From assembly GCF_036320965.1 (NCBI RefSeq), contig NC_092250.1:18387617-18451616 (forward strand): a DNA stretch of 64,000 nt. Reading direction: 5' to 3'. The translations under genes were made by a program, and so were the position numbers. The DNA comes from Panulirus ornatus (taxonomy: Eukaryota > Arthropoda > Malacostraca > Decapoda > Palinuridae). Below, piece by piece: positions 33,183 to 45,400 of this stretch; position 1 is the stretch's first letter, and every line of letters starts with the position of its first letter. The notes below the pieces were generated by a model. It was given only the letters and a program-made list of their open reading frames with translations, made no database searches and was not told the DNA's origin.

Positions 33183-33637
33183 CCGGGTCATGGACCTTAA
33201 AGAGCAGAATAGTCATGTGCCATGTGTGTATTACTGCAGCCGAGGTCGTCATTGATACCACCACTCATATCAAACTTAAATCGTACAAAAAGAAAGAAAA
33301 AAAAAAAAAACGTTTCCCGTATTCGCATCCGCAGCTTTGTGCGTGCGTGCGTGCGTGCGTCCCTGACGTCCGGGCTGACCTTTGAGATGAACCTCGTAGG
33401 GAAAGGTCGCGACACGCCGGCAGCGTAACGGATTTCGTCTCGACACTCTTCATATATTAATGTTAGCGGGAGCAACACCCTCGCCCTGCCTCACTTTACC
33501 TACGTCCCCTGCCACCTAAATCACCCTCCCGCTGCTCACCCCGAACTCTCCCCGGTCACCGATGGAATAGTTAGGAGGAGGAGCCAAGTGCTGGCCCTGG
33601 CATTTGGGAGGTAAAGGAGGAGAGTCAGTCGCTGGCC

Positions 33638-33638
<1 letters not shown>
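32971..33638. other. Intergenic stretch, nothing assigned
   Basis: A C run with a short CA tract lies at 33152-33180, an A run at 33296-33310 and (GTGC)n at 33339-33358. No gene recognised. Confidence 0.45.

Positions 33639-33686
<48 letters not shown>
33639..33686 (+). repeat. (GA)n microsatellite
   Basis: About 46 bases of pure GA. Confidence 0.95.
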
Positions 33687-33688
<2 letters not shown>

Positions 33689-33874
33689 AAAATCATTTTG
33701 TCCATTTTCTTCTGGGTCGTTGTTGGACAGTTGACCCAGTTTTCTGATTTCAAGGACAGTAGGAAGTTTGGTACGAGACATTTCTTACGTCAGGTTTGCA
33801 CTTTGGAGTGAAGTAAGGGTAACTAAACAAACTTCATTCCAATGAATGTCCATTTTCTTTTTATTATCGGCAGT

Positions 33875-33875
<1 letters not shown>

Positions 33876-33926
<51 letters not shown>

Positions 33927-33987
33927 TTTTTTTTTTTTTTTTTTTTGCTTTGTCGCTGTCTCCCGCGTTTGCGAGGTAGCGCAAGGA

Positions 33988-34072
<85 letters not shown>
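33876..34072 (-). mobile_element. LINE-like 3' tail (about 44 bp) between two AT microsatellites
   Basis: (TA)n at 33876-33922 and a T run to about 33947. Then GCTTTGTCGCTGTCTCCCGC and GTTTGCGAGGTAGCGCAAGG to 33990, the first bases of the LINE-like 3' end. (AT)n follows at 33990-34068. Only the extreme end of the element is present. Confidence 0.75.
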
Positions 34073-34076
<4 letters not shown>

Positions 34077-34507
34077 TGAATGTTGCCGTGATAAATACGT
34101 AGTAGTTTTTATATTCTTGTTTGTTATCTTCGTAATTGTAGTTATTAGTGTTATTGTCACAGTCAACATTATTTCAAGCATCGTATGTTATTGTTGTGGA
34201 GTCTATACTTATTCCACTGTTTTGTTATTATCCTTATTATTTCTGACGTTGAGTTATCAAGTATTATTTTCTTTATATAACAACGTTATGATACGTACTG
34301 ACGAAGACTAATTAGTATTGTAACATGTTTCCACGAGCTGAAGGTTGTGTTGCTTATGTAAAAATAGGAAGAACCTCTCCATTCATTGTCCATCTAACTT
34401 GGGAGGAGGATTATATATCAACCCTTAGCAATGTCGGTGTGAGTGGCGTAGACAGTGACACAAAATGATATATATCTTTTCTGTTGTTACTTGTAACTTG
34501 AAATGGC

Positions 34508-34508
<1 letters not shown>
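34073..34508. other. Intergenic stretch, nothing assigned
   Basis: AT-rich with many GTTATT words. No gene recognised. Confidence 0.45.

Positions 34509-34509
<1 letters not shown>

Positions 34510-34587
<78 letters not shown>
34510..34587 (+). repeat. (AT)n microsatellite
   Basis: About 76 bases of pure AT. Confidence 0.97.
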
Positions 34588-36326
34588 TTTTGTAAGAGAT
34601 TGACATTTAAGATTAGGTGGGTACTGAGAAGTCGCCATCAAAATAATGCCACTATTGTAATGCAATAATACATCGCGATTGATTATTTCTAAAATACGCC
34701 GAACAAGGAAGGAGATTCCTTAGTGCCATATTTCCAGCGAAACCAGTTGCGGGTCCTAAGAAGTGAACGTCCTTGAGATGAAGGAAAATAAAAGTCGTCG
34801 GCAACTGCACCTGACAAACTGCCGGAGACCCGGTCAGTCAGATTCCCCCGCGTCAGTGACGCTTGTGTGGTGGTCGTGGGAGGGTGTTCGCCGGCGCAAC
34901 TGGATACTCGTGTGCGTGTGTGGAAAAGCGTGTTGAAACTTGTTACTTAGAGAAGTGGATTTTCGTTTTATATTTGTAGATAATGAAACAGTTTGTGCCT
35001 GTAAGTAATATTTTAAACTTCCTGACTCTCATTGACATTTTTATACATATTTTGTATGTAAATTGGTGTGTATATTAGAAATATTGGTAGCCTCCTGATG
35101 CGTGTTTAGACCTACACAACTAGGATAAGACGTCAGAGGTGGTTCTTACGATGCAGAACCCGACTACTTATCTCGTCTGGACTCGAGTCATGACCACTGT
35201 ACGTAATGGATGGTGAATGACGCCTCTGTTTCACTAAATACCGCGTCGTACGTTCATATTTTTTTTTTCATTTGTTAATTGCATATGAAATGTCATACCA
35301 CCCATGATGGCACAGATTTATGATTGCCACATAAATTTTCTGTCCAAAGAGGTTTGGAAAAAATATCTTTAATAAGTCTGTTGAAACGATTTTAACGAGT
35401 TATAGAAAGGAAGACGTGGTATGTGAGGTAAAGCAGACCCCAATTCAGCGAGAAAAGCGCACGTGGGTGTTGACTGTGTTCACCAATGCTGGTGTAGTGA
35501 ACAGAGAATACAATCATTTTCGGGAATGACATGGAGAATTGTGTTTTATTGTACGGTATATAGAGTAAGGCAATACGGGATGCATACGGGATGCTTATGT
35601 ATATGACCTGACTCAACCATACCTCCGATACAGTGTCATGTACACCGAGTTCTTAATTCATTTATTACATCGCTAGGGTACCTACCCGGATATGAAGAGA
35701 CAGCGATCATGCAAAGCCTTACTGTCTGTGTCATGCTATATCACTGAGGCTTGAAAGAAGGATTCGTCACATGTGTGTGTGGATGCTGCTGATGTCACTC
35801 CCGTACGAATATATGCTACTTTGCGTAGCAAGTGGTTGTGTGGTTTTAACATGCGTAGTTAGTCCCTCTTCTTGCTTGTATCATCGACTTAAAAATCTGT
35901 GAGCATTTGAGCCTGACTCTCCCATGGGAGGGAGACTATGGGAACTGCCCCTCATCTTGGGTTTTCCTAAGGAGTAAACAAAACACGTGTATGGTTCTCA
36001 CTTCTTCAGGTCCCTCATGTCCTGCAGATGGGTTAGGACCTCACGGGCGCCGTTCGAGTACCAGTGTTGAAAATGGTATCTCGAGGCCAGACGATAAATA
36101 ACAGATCGACTGGTCATGACTGAGTTTATCTGCTGGACTACAGTAGTAGTCTCGTAGACATGAGAGCAGTGGGTAGATGTAGCCAGGAACCTCCTTCGAT
36201 CGTTAGTTTCAGGGAAGCTACATGAATGTTAGATGTAGGTGCGAATGATCAGTAATGATGCGTGATAGGTTTTACTTTTATTTTTTTATTTGTTTTTGTA
36301 AGAGTTCGCCTCACGAGCAAGGATAC

Positions 36327-36329
<3 letters not shown>
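34588..36329. other. Intergenic stretch, nothing assigned
   Basis: A GC-richer patch at 34800-34920 could be an untranslated exon, but no signal decides it. Otherwise nothing recognised. Confidence 0.4.

Positions 36330-36330
<1 letters not shown>

Positions 36331-36383
<53 letters not shown>
36331..36383 (+). repeat. (CA)n microsatellite
   Basis: About 52 bases of pure CA. Confidence 0.95.
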
Positions 36384-36638
36384 TGGTATGGGATGAGCCA
36401 TCTCAGGTTTGGTCGGGTCCACAATGGTCAGTTATTGAAGTATGGACCAGGCTGAGGTTAGCCGTGCGGGTTGTTGAAGTCGTATGAAGGAATGATATTA
36501 CTTTGAAATGTTATATCAGAGTTTGTAGACTGAGTTGAATGGAATAGCATGAGATTATTTAAGGTATAAAAGATACATATGAGGATGATGGGGTGTAATG
36601 GTGAAGTAAAGATGCAGAATGATTCGTCCAGTAAGTTG

Positions 36639-36640
<2 letters not shown>

Positions 36641-36728
<88 letters not shown>
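36641..36728 (+). repeat. (AT)n-(AGAT)n microsatellite at LINE-like 3' end
   Basis: About 60 bases of AT then seven AGAT units, abutting the LINE-like element. Confidence 0.97.
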
Positions 36729-36729
<1 letters not shown>

Positions 36730-37120
36730 TAGGTATGTTTGTACTTTATCGCCGTCTCCCGCGTTAGCGAGGTAGCGGAAGGAAACAGAGGAAAGAATGG
36801 CCCAACCCACCCACCTACTCATGCATATACATAAACGCCAATACACGCACATATACTTACCTATACATTTCAACGTATACATACATATACATACACAGAC
36901 ATATACATATATACACATGTACATATTCATACTTGCTGCCTTCATCCATTCTTGTCGCCACCACGCCACACATGAAATCCCCCCCCCCCCATAGTAGCGC
37001 TAGGAAAAGACAACAAAGGCCACATTCGTTCACACTCAGTCTCTAGCTGTCATGTGCAATACACCAAAACCACAGCTCTAGCCACGGACGAAAGTCCACA
37101 TCAAGGCCGGGCCTTAATTG
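36729..37120 (-). mobile_element. LINE-like 3' end fragment, copy 3 (longest)
   Basis: It shares with copy 1 TCCCGCGTTAGCGAGGTAGC, GAAAGAATGGCCCAACCCAC, the ACATATAC.. block and TTCTTGTCGCCACCACGCCA. It extends further with GTAGCGCTAGGAAAAGACAA, CACTCAGTCTCTAGCTGTCA and ACCACAGCTCTAGCC. No reverse-transcriptase frame is present, consistent with a 5'-truncated insertion. Confidence 0.72.
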
Positions 37121-37830
37121 AAATATAGAGAGATTAAGAAACGGGAAAAGAAAGAACAAGGGAAAGTATTTACGAGTTTTTGATAAAATGAAATACCCTG
37201 TAATTTGCTCAAGGAATGTGGTGGTCATTTGACCATGGACTGGGAGGGAGGAGGGGTTGAGTTAGTTGGACCAGAGTGAGCCGTGGTGTCTCCTTGCAAG
37301 CATATCAAATTCGCCCATTTTTTAGTACCGGTAGCGACAGCAATCATGCAGTTTGAACAGGTCGCTATTGTGTGGTTTTAAAGTACACCAAGTGATTTAT
37401 TCTCGTATTGAAAACGACATGAATCGGTGAAGGCTTGGCATATCGGCTTGCCTGTTGCAATAATTGTATTTTCTCTTATCTATGTTGTGTTGTGTGAAGA
37501 AGTCATTCTAGGTGTGAATCAATGACGCATTACTCACGTATTCCTGGCACTCATGTGATCTCATGGTATATCTTAATCATTCATGAATATTGAAGTGTAT
37601 GTTGGTGGGAACATTTATGTGTTGGGATGACCCCAGACACGATACTGGTGTAATACAAAGCAAAACTCAAAGCTACAACTACTATCAACTTGCACTACTC
37701 CGGTAGAACCAGTTAATTTGCGCTTTCACAACCAAGAGTCAGAATAACATGGAAAGAACACCGCCAAAACTACCAGTTAACGAAAGGTTTTAAAGTGATG
37801 CTTCATTCACGTATCATCACGGTCACAGTT
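37121..37830. other. Intergenic stretch, nothing assigned
   Basis: No feature recognised. Confidence 0.45.
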
Positions 37831-37831
37831 T

Positions 37832-38025
37832 TGATGTAACTTTATAAAGTTTCTAACCCGAACCAGCAACGTTGGGTGGAGGGTAGGAGGGCATTGATGT
37901 AACTTTTATAAAGTTTCTAACCTGAACCAGCAACGTTGGGTGGAGGGTAGGAGGGCATTGATGTAACTTTTATAAAGTTTCTAACCCGAACCAGCAACGT
38001 TAGGTGGAGGGTAGGAGGGCATTGA
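37832..38025 (+). repeat. 64-bp tandem repeat, three copies
   Basis: TGATGTAACTTTTATAAAGT begins at 37832 (one T shorter), 37895 and 37959, and a fourth start is at 38023. The copies differ at only a few positions, so the array is young. Confidence 0.96.
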
Positions 38026-40090
38026 TGTATACCGCTTGGCATTAGATTCTGACATTTATTTACGACCACAAGAATAGTCTTGTGTTTTCAGTTTTGTTTC
38101 TTATTGTAAAATGTTCTGATCTATATTTCTTAAGATCCTTAGTAAGTGTGATAGTCAGACCTTTCAGTGTGAGCGTTAATGGTGTTTAACACTATCGCTG
38201 AGAGTGATAACTACAACATGACTCTCCTCTTTGAACGGTTCCTTCCATATAATTAACGTGTAACTCGGAACACACATGTGAGCCTTGGAATTATTTTTAA
38301 GAGCTCCTGTGAATGGCTTTGAGGCCCATGACGAAGACGTGGTTTAGGTCTGGTTGAGGGTGAGACGCCTTTTAGCACGAGGGGAAGCGTCGTCTGTCTC
38401 AGCTCACACGAGAACTAGTCTGAGGGGGAAATATCGTATATTACCTTTGTTTACACCTCGCAAAGATGGCGTCGGTTCTGTGTTGACGTGGTCGGCCATG
38501 TTATAACTAATGGCTTGTGGTGCTGTTGTCGCCTGTTGGGTCAATAGACATTCGGGAAATATCTATCGACGGACTTTCTGGAATTTCTGTTTCGGATAAG
38601 AGATAACCATGAATATGATTGTAATAACCATGTATAAGAGAGGCAGACGTTCCCTTTATAGTATGCTTGGGTCATGTACCTTGGTACTCAGAAGAAAGAG
38701 GAGTTCCTTTAAGGAAGATGTTACGGAAGAAACACAATCTCGGGAGTTCGATTGATCCCAGGTGATTGAATAAAGAAGCCCCTGTTCTTCCAGTAAATTT
38801 GAACCTCTTATCTTAGCAGTAGCAGCTTTGTGATAGCTTTACAGTGAAGCTTTGTTACAGACGAGGGGGGCCTTTGTTGCGTGGTGGTCGTTAGGTAGAA
38901 CAGGCGCTATGTTGTTAGGGAGTGAAGTTGACTCTGTATCGCATCTTAAACAGACACGTACGTCGAGACGGGGAGTTCATGATCTGTGAGAGTTTCCTTG
39001 TGTGTGACGACTTGGCTCAGAGAGTGTTTATATGACACTTACTTTGTACACGTATGATAGAAGTGTCACGATCAGTATTAACGCTAGCGGTACCTGTTTT
39101 AGTGTTCAAATGTTGCCATCGTGTGTTTTCTTTGTATTCTCTCCTTTATACTTGCTTCTTGTCCATTTAAGTTCGTATAATTCTGTACTCACATTTGTTG
39201 GGCACCTGTGATGTTAACAGACCCACGTCATAACGTGAGGCACGGCAAGTAAAGTGATTAGATATAAACTAACTTTGTAGATTTTATGAGAATTGAGTCT
39301 TGTGGTCGGTAGACATATGGCCGGTGAGTGACACTGGACCGTTGAATGGGGTTAGTACCACATGGTCTTGTGTTGACAGGAAAGGTTTACATCAAGCTCT
39401 TGGGACCACGGTGGCACTATCTACGACCCTTCTTCACGAGATGACCTTTTTTTTGTGTGTATGGCGACACGACCTTTTGACCTTGGGCCCTCACGCCGTC
39501 GTACTTAAGTATCGAACCATCTCTCTTCATTGATCTTGAGACCATACTGCCAGTCAGACCATAGTAGACCAAGGTGGGCTACGCCACTGAGTTTGTAGAC
39601 TTAAAAAGTCCCAAGGAAGGAAAGACCACACCTTGCTGAGGAAGACCACTTGATGAAGACCAGGGACCACGCTGCAGAGGAGGAACGCACGGTAGAGAAC
39701 ATAATATAGGACCTGGAATCACCGTAGCCACTATGGAAGGGAAAGCTTATAAGCGCTGCTAAGATATAGCCATACCCGATGATATAGCATGGACCCGCGA
39801 AACCATGATATATCGTGTTCATTGTGGGGGAGGGATAGTATTGACGGTGGTGCAAGACGGGATATTGCTGGAGAAGGGAAGTACAACATTGCGCTCCTGA
39901 CGTAGACTGTGACTAGAGGGCTTTGTGCGGAAGGCCTCGCCTCTAACCAGAGGGCCCGTGCCGTAGGGTTCATAACACAGGCACATTTCCGGTAGTTTTT
40001 TTGACGACTACTAGACTCTTAGTTTTGACAGTTACCAGACTGGTGGTTTAAGTCCATGCCACTGTCTCATTTATTTCTTTCTGGAATACT
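38026..40090. other. Intergenic stretch, nothing assigned
   Basis: About 2 kb of unique-looking sequence. A faint 21-bp family relic may lie at 39480-39510 (CCGTCGTACTTAAGTATCGA). No gene recognised. Confidence 0.4.
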
Positions 40091-40096
40091 TCTTTG

Positions 40097-40505
40097 TTTC
40101 CATGACCATTACCGGAGCTCCCAGACCACTACCACTGTTTCCATGACCATTACCGCAGCTTCCAGACCACTACCACTGTTTCCATGACCATTACCGCAGC
40201 TTCCAGACCACTACCACTGTTTCCATGACCATTACCGCAGCTCCCAGACCACTACCACTGTTTCCATGACCATTACCGCAGCTTCCAGACCACTACCACT
40301 GTTTCCATGACCATTACCGCAGCTTCCAGACCACTACCACTGTTTCCATGACCATTACCGCAGCTTCCAGACCACTACCACTGTTTCCATGACCATTACC
40401 GCAGCCTCCAGACCACTACCACTGTTTCCATGACCATTGCCGGAGCTCCCAGACCACTACCACTGTCCCGTGACCGTTACCACAACTTCCAGACCACTAC
40501 CGCAC
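40097..40505 (+). repeat. 41-bp tandem repeat, about ten copies
   Basis: TTTCCATGACCATTACCGCA then GCTTCCAGACCACTACCACTG, strict 41-bp period from 40097. It decays at the right end, where the last copies carry CCCGTGACCGTTACC. Central copies are nearly identical. Confidence 0.96.
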
Positions 40506-40645
40506 CCTTCCCAGAGTAGACCGACCGCACTGAAACCGGCTCTAACCGCACCGCTGGACAGACCAGCCAGCGACGTCAGACCTGACCGCAACGCCCCTGA
40601 TCATATTACGAGGTTGGGTACTGTGTTGTCGACCAGCCCACCCTT

Positions 40646-40648
<3 letters not shown>

Positions 40649-40700
<52 letters not shown>
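40649..40700 (+). repeat. (GT)n microsatellite
   Basis: About 50 bases of pure GT. Confidence 0.95.
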
Positions 40701-41342
<642 letters not shown>

Positions 41343-41465
41343 TATATATATAAATATCCTATGATTCCACAGGGAAAATGAAACACGATAAGTTCCCAAG
41401 TGCACTTTCGTGTAATAATCACATTATCAGGGAAATATAACAGTCAGTTGATATACAACATGTGA
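41343..41465 (-). mobile_element. Penelope-like element end, copy 1, with hammerhead-like motif
   Basis: It shares AAAATGAAACACGATAAGTT, CCCAAGTGCACTTTCGTGTA and ATAATCACAT with the copy at 43811-43884. The minus strand reads CCCTGATAATGTGATTATTA then CACGAAAGTGCACTTGGGAA. This has the layout of a hammerhead core (CTGAnGA, stem II, GAAA, short palindromic stem III) with the invariant G of CTGATGA changed to A. Penelope-like elements are known to carry such ribozymes; assignment to that class rests on this motif and on memory. Confidence 0.55.
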
Positions 41466-42424
41466 TATATATAAATACATATATTCAAATTATGGTGTTG
41501 GAAATATGAGAGTATTTATTTTCCTTTTTCCAGCCAAGTGATTATATCGTAAAAGCAATGTGAAATAACGGTGCTGCCTCCTCTAGATCACAAACTGTGT
41601 ATAAGAAACAGCAGTGCTCACGGTATAGAACAACCTGTACATAAGTGGTAAATATTAAGGATGATTTGTTGATCAACAAAGTACCACCCCTAGTGGCAGT
41701 AGGAGGCCATGGACGATCAGTGAGTTACTAACTGTACGTGGGTCCTGGACAACGTCGCGTCGCCAGCTACGGATTTCCTGTTATCAGGTATGTATGTACT
41801 CCCTCTCCCCGTACTCCGTTTTCCATGTGTTGTTGACGTAGTGTGTCCATTGTGCTTTGAGAATCCGGTGCACCAAACCTCTGACGTCATACATTGTGTG
41901 GATTGTAATGTTTGGTATAATTGCTGTGTTGTGATTACCTCTATGTACACTACACACAAAGATTTGTTTTTACTCGTGGTGCTCCTGTATCTTTCCAAGT
42001 ACTTGAAAGTAAGTGAAACTGTTTTTAAATCCAATGAAAATAGGGTGCGGGTTGGCGCTAAAGGTCACGTGTGATTGCTGGCATTTTTGTAAGATTTTAT
42101 TTCATGTCGTCGGAACATATTCTTAAAGTAAACTGTCCTTTTACATTTCTTTTTCGGTATTTTATCGGCACGTTTTTACAGTTATCGTACATTTACGTCT
42201 TGAAAGTTATCGTGCCGAGCATTTTTTTTTTTTAAACGTTGTGGAACGCGTCTTCATAACGGTTTGCTAAATTGTAAAAGATGTTATTTGGTGTCTCATT
42301 CAGACGAGAGAGAAGCGGCCATGAAAAAATAGATTTTGAAAGCAGGTGAAAATGTGAACCAAATTTTGTTAGAAATACAAAAGCAATTTATTTTTTATGA
42401 CAGTTTGTTAAGGGATGAAACGCT
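41466..42424. other. Intergenic stretch, nothing assigned
   Basis: A possible donor (TTATCAG|GTATGT near 41787) ends a short open stretch, with no support for a gene. Confidence 0.4.
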
Positions 42425-42425
42425 C

Positions 42426-42474
<49 letters not shown>

Positions 42475-42487
42475 ATAATCATTATTA

Positions 42488-42536
<49 letters not shown>

Positions 42537-42538
42537 TG
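42425..42538 (+). repeat. (ATT)n tract
   Basis: ATT for about 110 bases with a short inverted interruption (ATAATAATCATT) in the middle. Confidence 0.96.
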
Positions 42539-42615
42539 AAGGGCGTGAAGAAAATTTATTATTTTTTCATAGAAAACAAATGATGAAAAAATTATGCACA
42601 AAGGTGAAACTGATT

Positions 42616-42654
42616 TATTATTATTATTATTATTGTTATTCTTATTATTGTTAT
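42616..42654 (+). repeat. (ATT)n tract, 5' flank of SINE-like element
   Basis: ATT units with three substitutions, abutting the element. Confidence 0.9.
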
Positions 42655-42893
42655 AGGGGATAGGGGAGAAAGAATACTTCCCACGTATTCCCTGCGTGTC
42701 GTAGAAGGCGACTAAAAGGGAAGGGAGCGGGAGGCTGGAAATCCTCCCCTCTCTTTTTTTTTTTTTTTTTTTTTAATTTTCCAAAAGAAGGAACAGAGAA
42801 GAGGTCCAGGTGAGGATATTCCCTCAAAGGCCCAGTCCTCTGTTCTTAACGCTACCTCGCTATCGCGGGAAATAGCGAATAGTATGAAAAAAA
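42655..42893 (+). mobile_element. SINE-like element, copy 3
   Basis: Colinear with 17152-17392: GGGATAGGGGAGAAAGAATA, CTTCCCACGTATTCCCTGCG, TTTTCCAAAAGAAGGAACAG and GCTACCTCGCTATCGCGGGA, ending in TATGAAAAAAAAAA and ATT. An internal T run of about 20 bases replaces the TTTTTGC of copy 1. Confidence 0.82.
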
Positions 42894-43074
42894 AAAATTA
42901 TTATTATTATTGATGATGATGATACTTTCCTTAAAACTGCTTAATTGTATATGGTTATTGGTCATCATTGAGGTCAGAGGTAGGGGCACTGGGGTAACTT
43001 TCTACAGAGCCCTACGGCGCCGATAACCCGATAAGAGAGCAAGATAGTGCTAATGGCCGGTGTAATCCTCCCGC
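42894..43074. other. ATT/GAT tail and unique DNA
   Basis: A short ATT then GATGAT tract (about 42897-42924) followed by unassigned sequence. Confidence 0.5.
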
Positions 43075-43310
43075 CCTCACCCATCTCCCTGCCTCACCCA
43101 TCTCCCTGCCTCACCCATCTCCCTGGCTCACCCATCTCCCTGCCTCACCCATCTCCCTGGCTCACCCATCTCCCTGGCTCACCCATCTCCCTGCCTCACC
43201 CATCTCCCTGCCTCACCCATCTCCCTGCCTCACCCGTCTCCCTGCCTCGCCCATCTCCCTGCCTCACCCTCCTCCCACCCTCACCCATCTCCCTGGCTCA
43301 CCGGGGAAGT
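43075..43310 (+). repeat. 17-bp tandem repeat (TCACCCATCTCCCTGCC), about 14 copies
   Basis: Strong 17-bp period; the unit ends in GCC or GGC. The open frame here is only the repeat read through. Confidence 0.96.
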
Positions 43311-43484
43311 AGTCTGTCTGTAGTCATCGTAAAGGAGGATATGTTCTGGGATAACTACGCCATTAGAGTTGAACTTGTGGTATAAACACGGAAGGCGAAT
43401 TAATTGCGCTTCTGTATAGCAAAAGCAGTCAACTTTATATATATATATATGTTTCTATATGTATATATATATATATATATATAT

Positions 43485-43536
<52 letters not shown>

Positions 43537-43729
43537 TCACAATTTAAATGCTCGGTGGCAGATAGTGATATATGGAGGTGGTGTTGAAAGTGGGGTGGGG
43601 TAGGTCGCTTAATCTGCAATTAGCGTCGGGTCTTCAGCATTTAGCCACAGAAAACGAGATTAGCCTCGCCCGAGGAGGGAGGGACGTGCTTAACCCTGTA
43701 CTTCATGTCCGTTGAAAATGGCATGTTAC

Positions 43730-43732
<3 letters not shown>
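43311..43732. repeat. (TA)n and (GT)n tracts with unassigned DNA
   Basis: TA tracts at about 43435-43485 and GT at 43489-43534. The rest is unassigned. Confidence 0.8.
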
Positions 43733-43813
<81 letters not shown>

Positions 43814-43881
43814 CTGTGAGTCCACGGGGAAAATGAAACACGAAAAGTTCCCAAGTGCACTTTCGTGTAATAATCACATCA

Positions 43882-43955
<74 letters not shown>
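43733..43955 (-). mobile_element. Penelope-like element end, copy 2, between two (TA)n tracts
   Basis: (TA)n at 43733-43810 and 43883-43955 enclose about 73 bases sharing GGGGAAAATGAAACACGAAA and AGTTCCCAAGTGCACTTTCG with copy 1. The (TA)n boundary falls inside the hammerhead-like core: the minus strand reads TCATGATGTGATTATTACAC then GAAAGTGCAC. Confidence 0.6.
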
Positions 43956-43994
43956 TATGGGGATTATGAAGGTACTTGTCTGAGTGGTTTGGGT

Positions 43995-44225
43995 GTTCGC
44001 ATTGAACCCCCTGTGAACACGATGGTACGACCTTTGAACGCGAGGGTACGACCCTTTCAGAACGACTTAACGACGACGCGTGCTGGAGTGGGCTAGTAAG
44101 ATCCTTGAGAACGAAGGCGCCAGCCACTCCAGGGAATAATGACCCGATGCACGACCTGACCCACCCTCACGGGTCAGATGGAAGGTCAAGTCAATGTACC
44201 CAAGGGTTGTGAATCGTCTTGCTCT
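43995..44225. repeat. 21-bp minisatellite family, locus 6: short inverted pair
   Basis: Left units (GAACACGATGGTACGACCTT, GAACGCGAGGGTACGACC) are in minus orientation. The spacer contains GGGTCAGATGGAAGGTCAAG. A right unit (CAAGGGTTGTGAATCGTCTT) is in plus orientation. Confidence 0.75.
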
Positions 44226-45230
44226 GGTGGGATAACACTGTCTGTGATGCTGATGTTTTCTCCCCCAGTGTTGGCAATGATGTCCCTTTTTTATATTTTC
44301 CCCTGAATTTGTGGTCTTGTTGTCTTCATGTTGATAGCTTATGTTTGCGTGGTATTTTGTGTTTATGTTGTTAACTTACTTTGATCAGATGTGGTTTTAT
44401 AGTGGTGAGTGTGTGTGTGTGTAGTATTTTGTTTCTTACTGTTGCTCTGCAGTGGTAATGGTCAATTTTGATTGGTCATGTGTGTCTTTATTATTGTTAT
44501 ATTTTTGTGTTGTTTTGTGTTTCAATGGATGATTTGTGATGGTCGTAGTATAGGGTATGTTTGTGGTAGTGTAGGATTTTATCGACTACGGAAATTATTT
44601 CTTCCCTGGTTATTATGACTCTGTTTTAACTGAAGTTACGAATCTTAACAGGTGGTAATTTGTGATGGTATGCTGTGATAATGGGGTACGGTTTATGCAT
44701 ACTTAATGGTCTTTTTACTATTTTGGAATTGTTTAAATTGGCATGGCAGTTATAACTCGTTACTCGTGTGATATTTGAAATAGCAATGTGACCTCCACTT
44801 TGTGTGTGTGTGTGTGTGTGTGTGTGGTTTTAGAAGTTTTATCATAGCGTCATCTGATTAATGAGATTTTAAGGAGTTAGATGGAAATGGTGTGGAATAG
44901 TTAGATGAGTTAGGTTGTTTGGGGTCTTGTTTCATAGTGTGACGCCTGGAGTTGAGATGAATTTGGGTAAGGGTGATTGTTAGATGCCCTCTTTACCTAT
45001 CCCGTACCATGGTATTGAAAAATGGAGAATATCATGATAGATGGGTAGATGTGAGATAGATAGACAATGTTGTAGTTAAGTGAGGGGAATGATGGAAGTT
45101 ATGTGAGAGAATTTAATTGTGTAGTTGTAGTTAAGCAGGTAATTAAGCTTAATGACGTAGCTAGTTAAGTCCAGATAAGCTGCTAGTTATGGCTAGTTAA
45201 GCAGGCTATGTCTTCGAGGTTTGTGGAGTG
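44226..45230. other. Intergenic, GT-rich, nothing assigned
   Basis: A short GT tract lies at 44800-44826. Many TTGTGATGGT-type words suggest slow decay of simple sequence. No gene recognised. Confidence 0.45.
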
Positions 45231-45400
45231 AGTGAGAGTCATCGGACGAGTACAGTAAGAGTCATCAGACGAGTACAGTGAGTAGGAGTCATGAGGCGAG
45301 TACAGTGAGTAAGAGTCATCAGGCTAAGTACAGTAAGTCATGAGACGAGTACAGTGAGTAAGAGTCATGAGGCGAGTAGAGTGAGTAAGGGTCAACAAGC
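45231..45400 (+). repeat. Tandem repeat GAGTCAT(C/G)AG(A/G)CGAGTACAG
   Basis: Six imperfect units of about 27-30 bases (GAGTACAGTGAGTAAGAGTC). Confidence 0.9.

Noticed and set aside
43047..43385. Proline-rich 112-codon frame
   Set aside because: It is the 17-bp tandem repeat read through; 17 bases change the frame each unit, so it has no single coding register.
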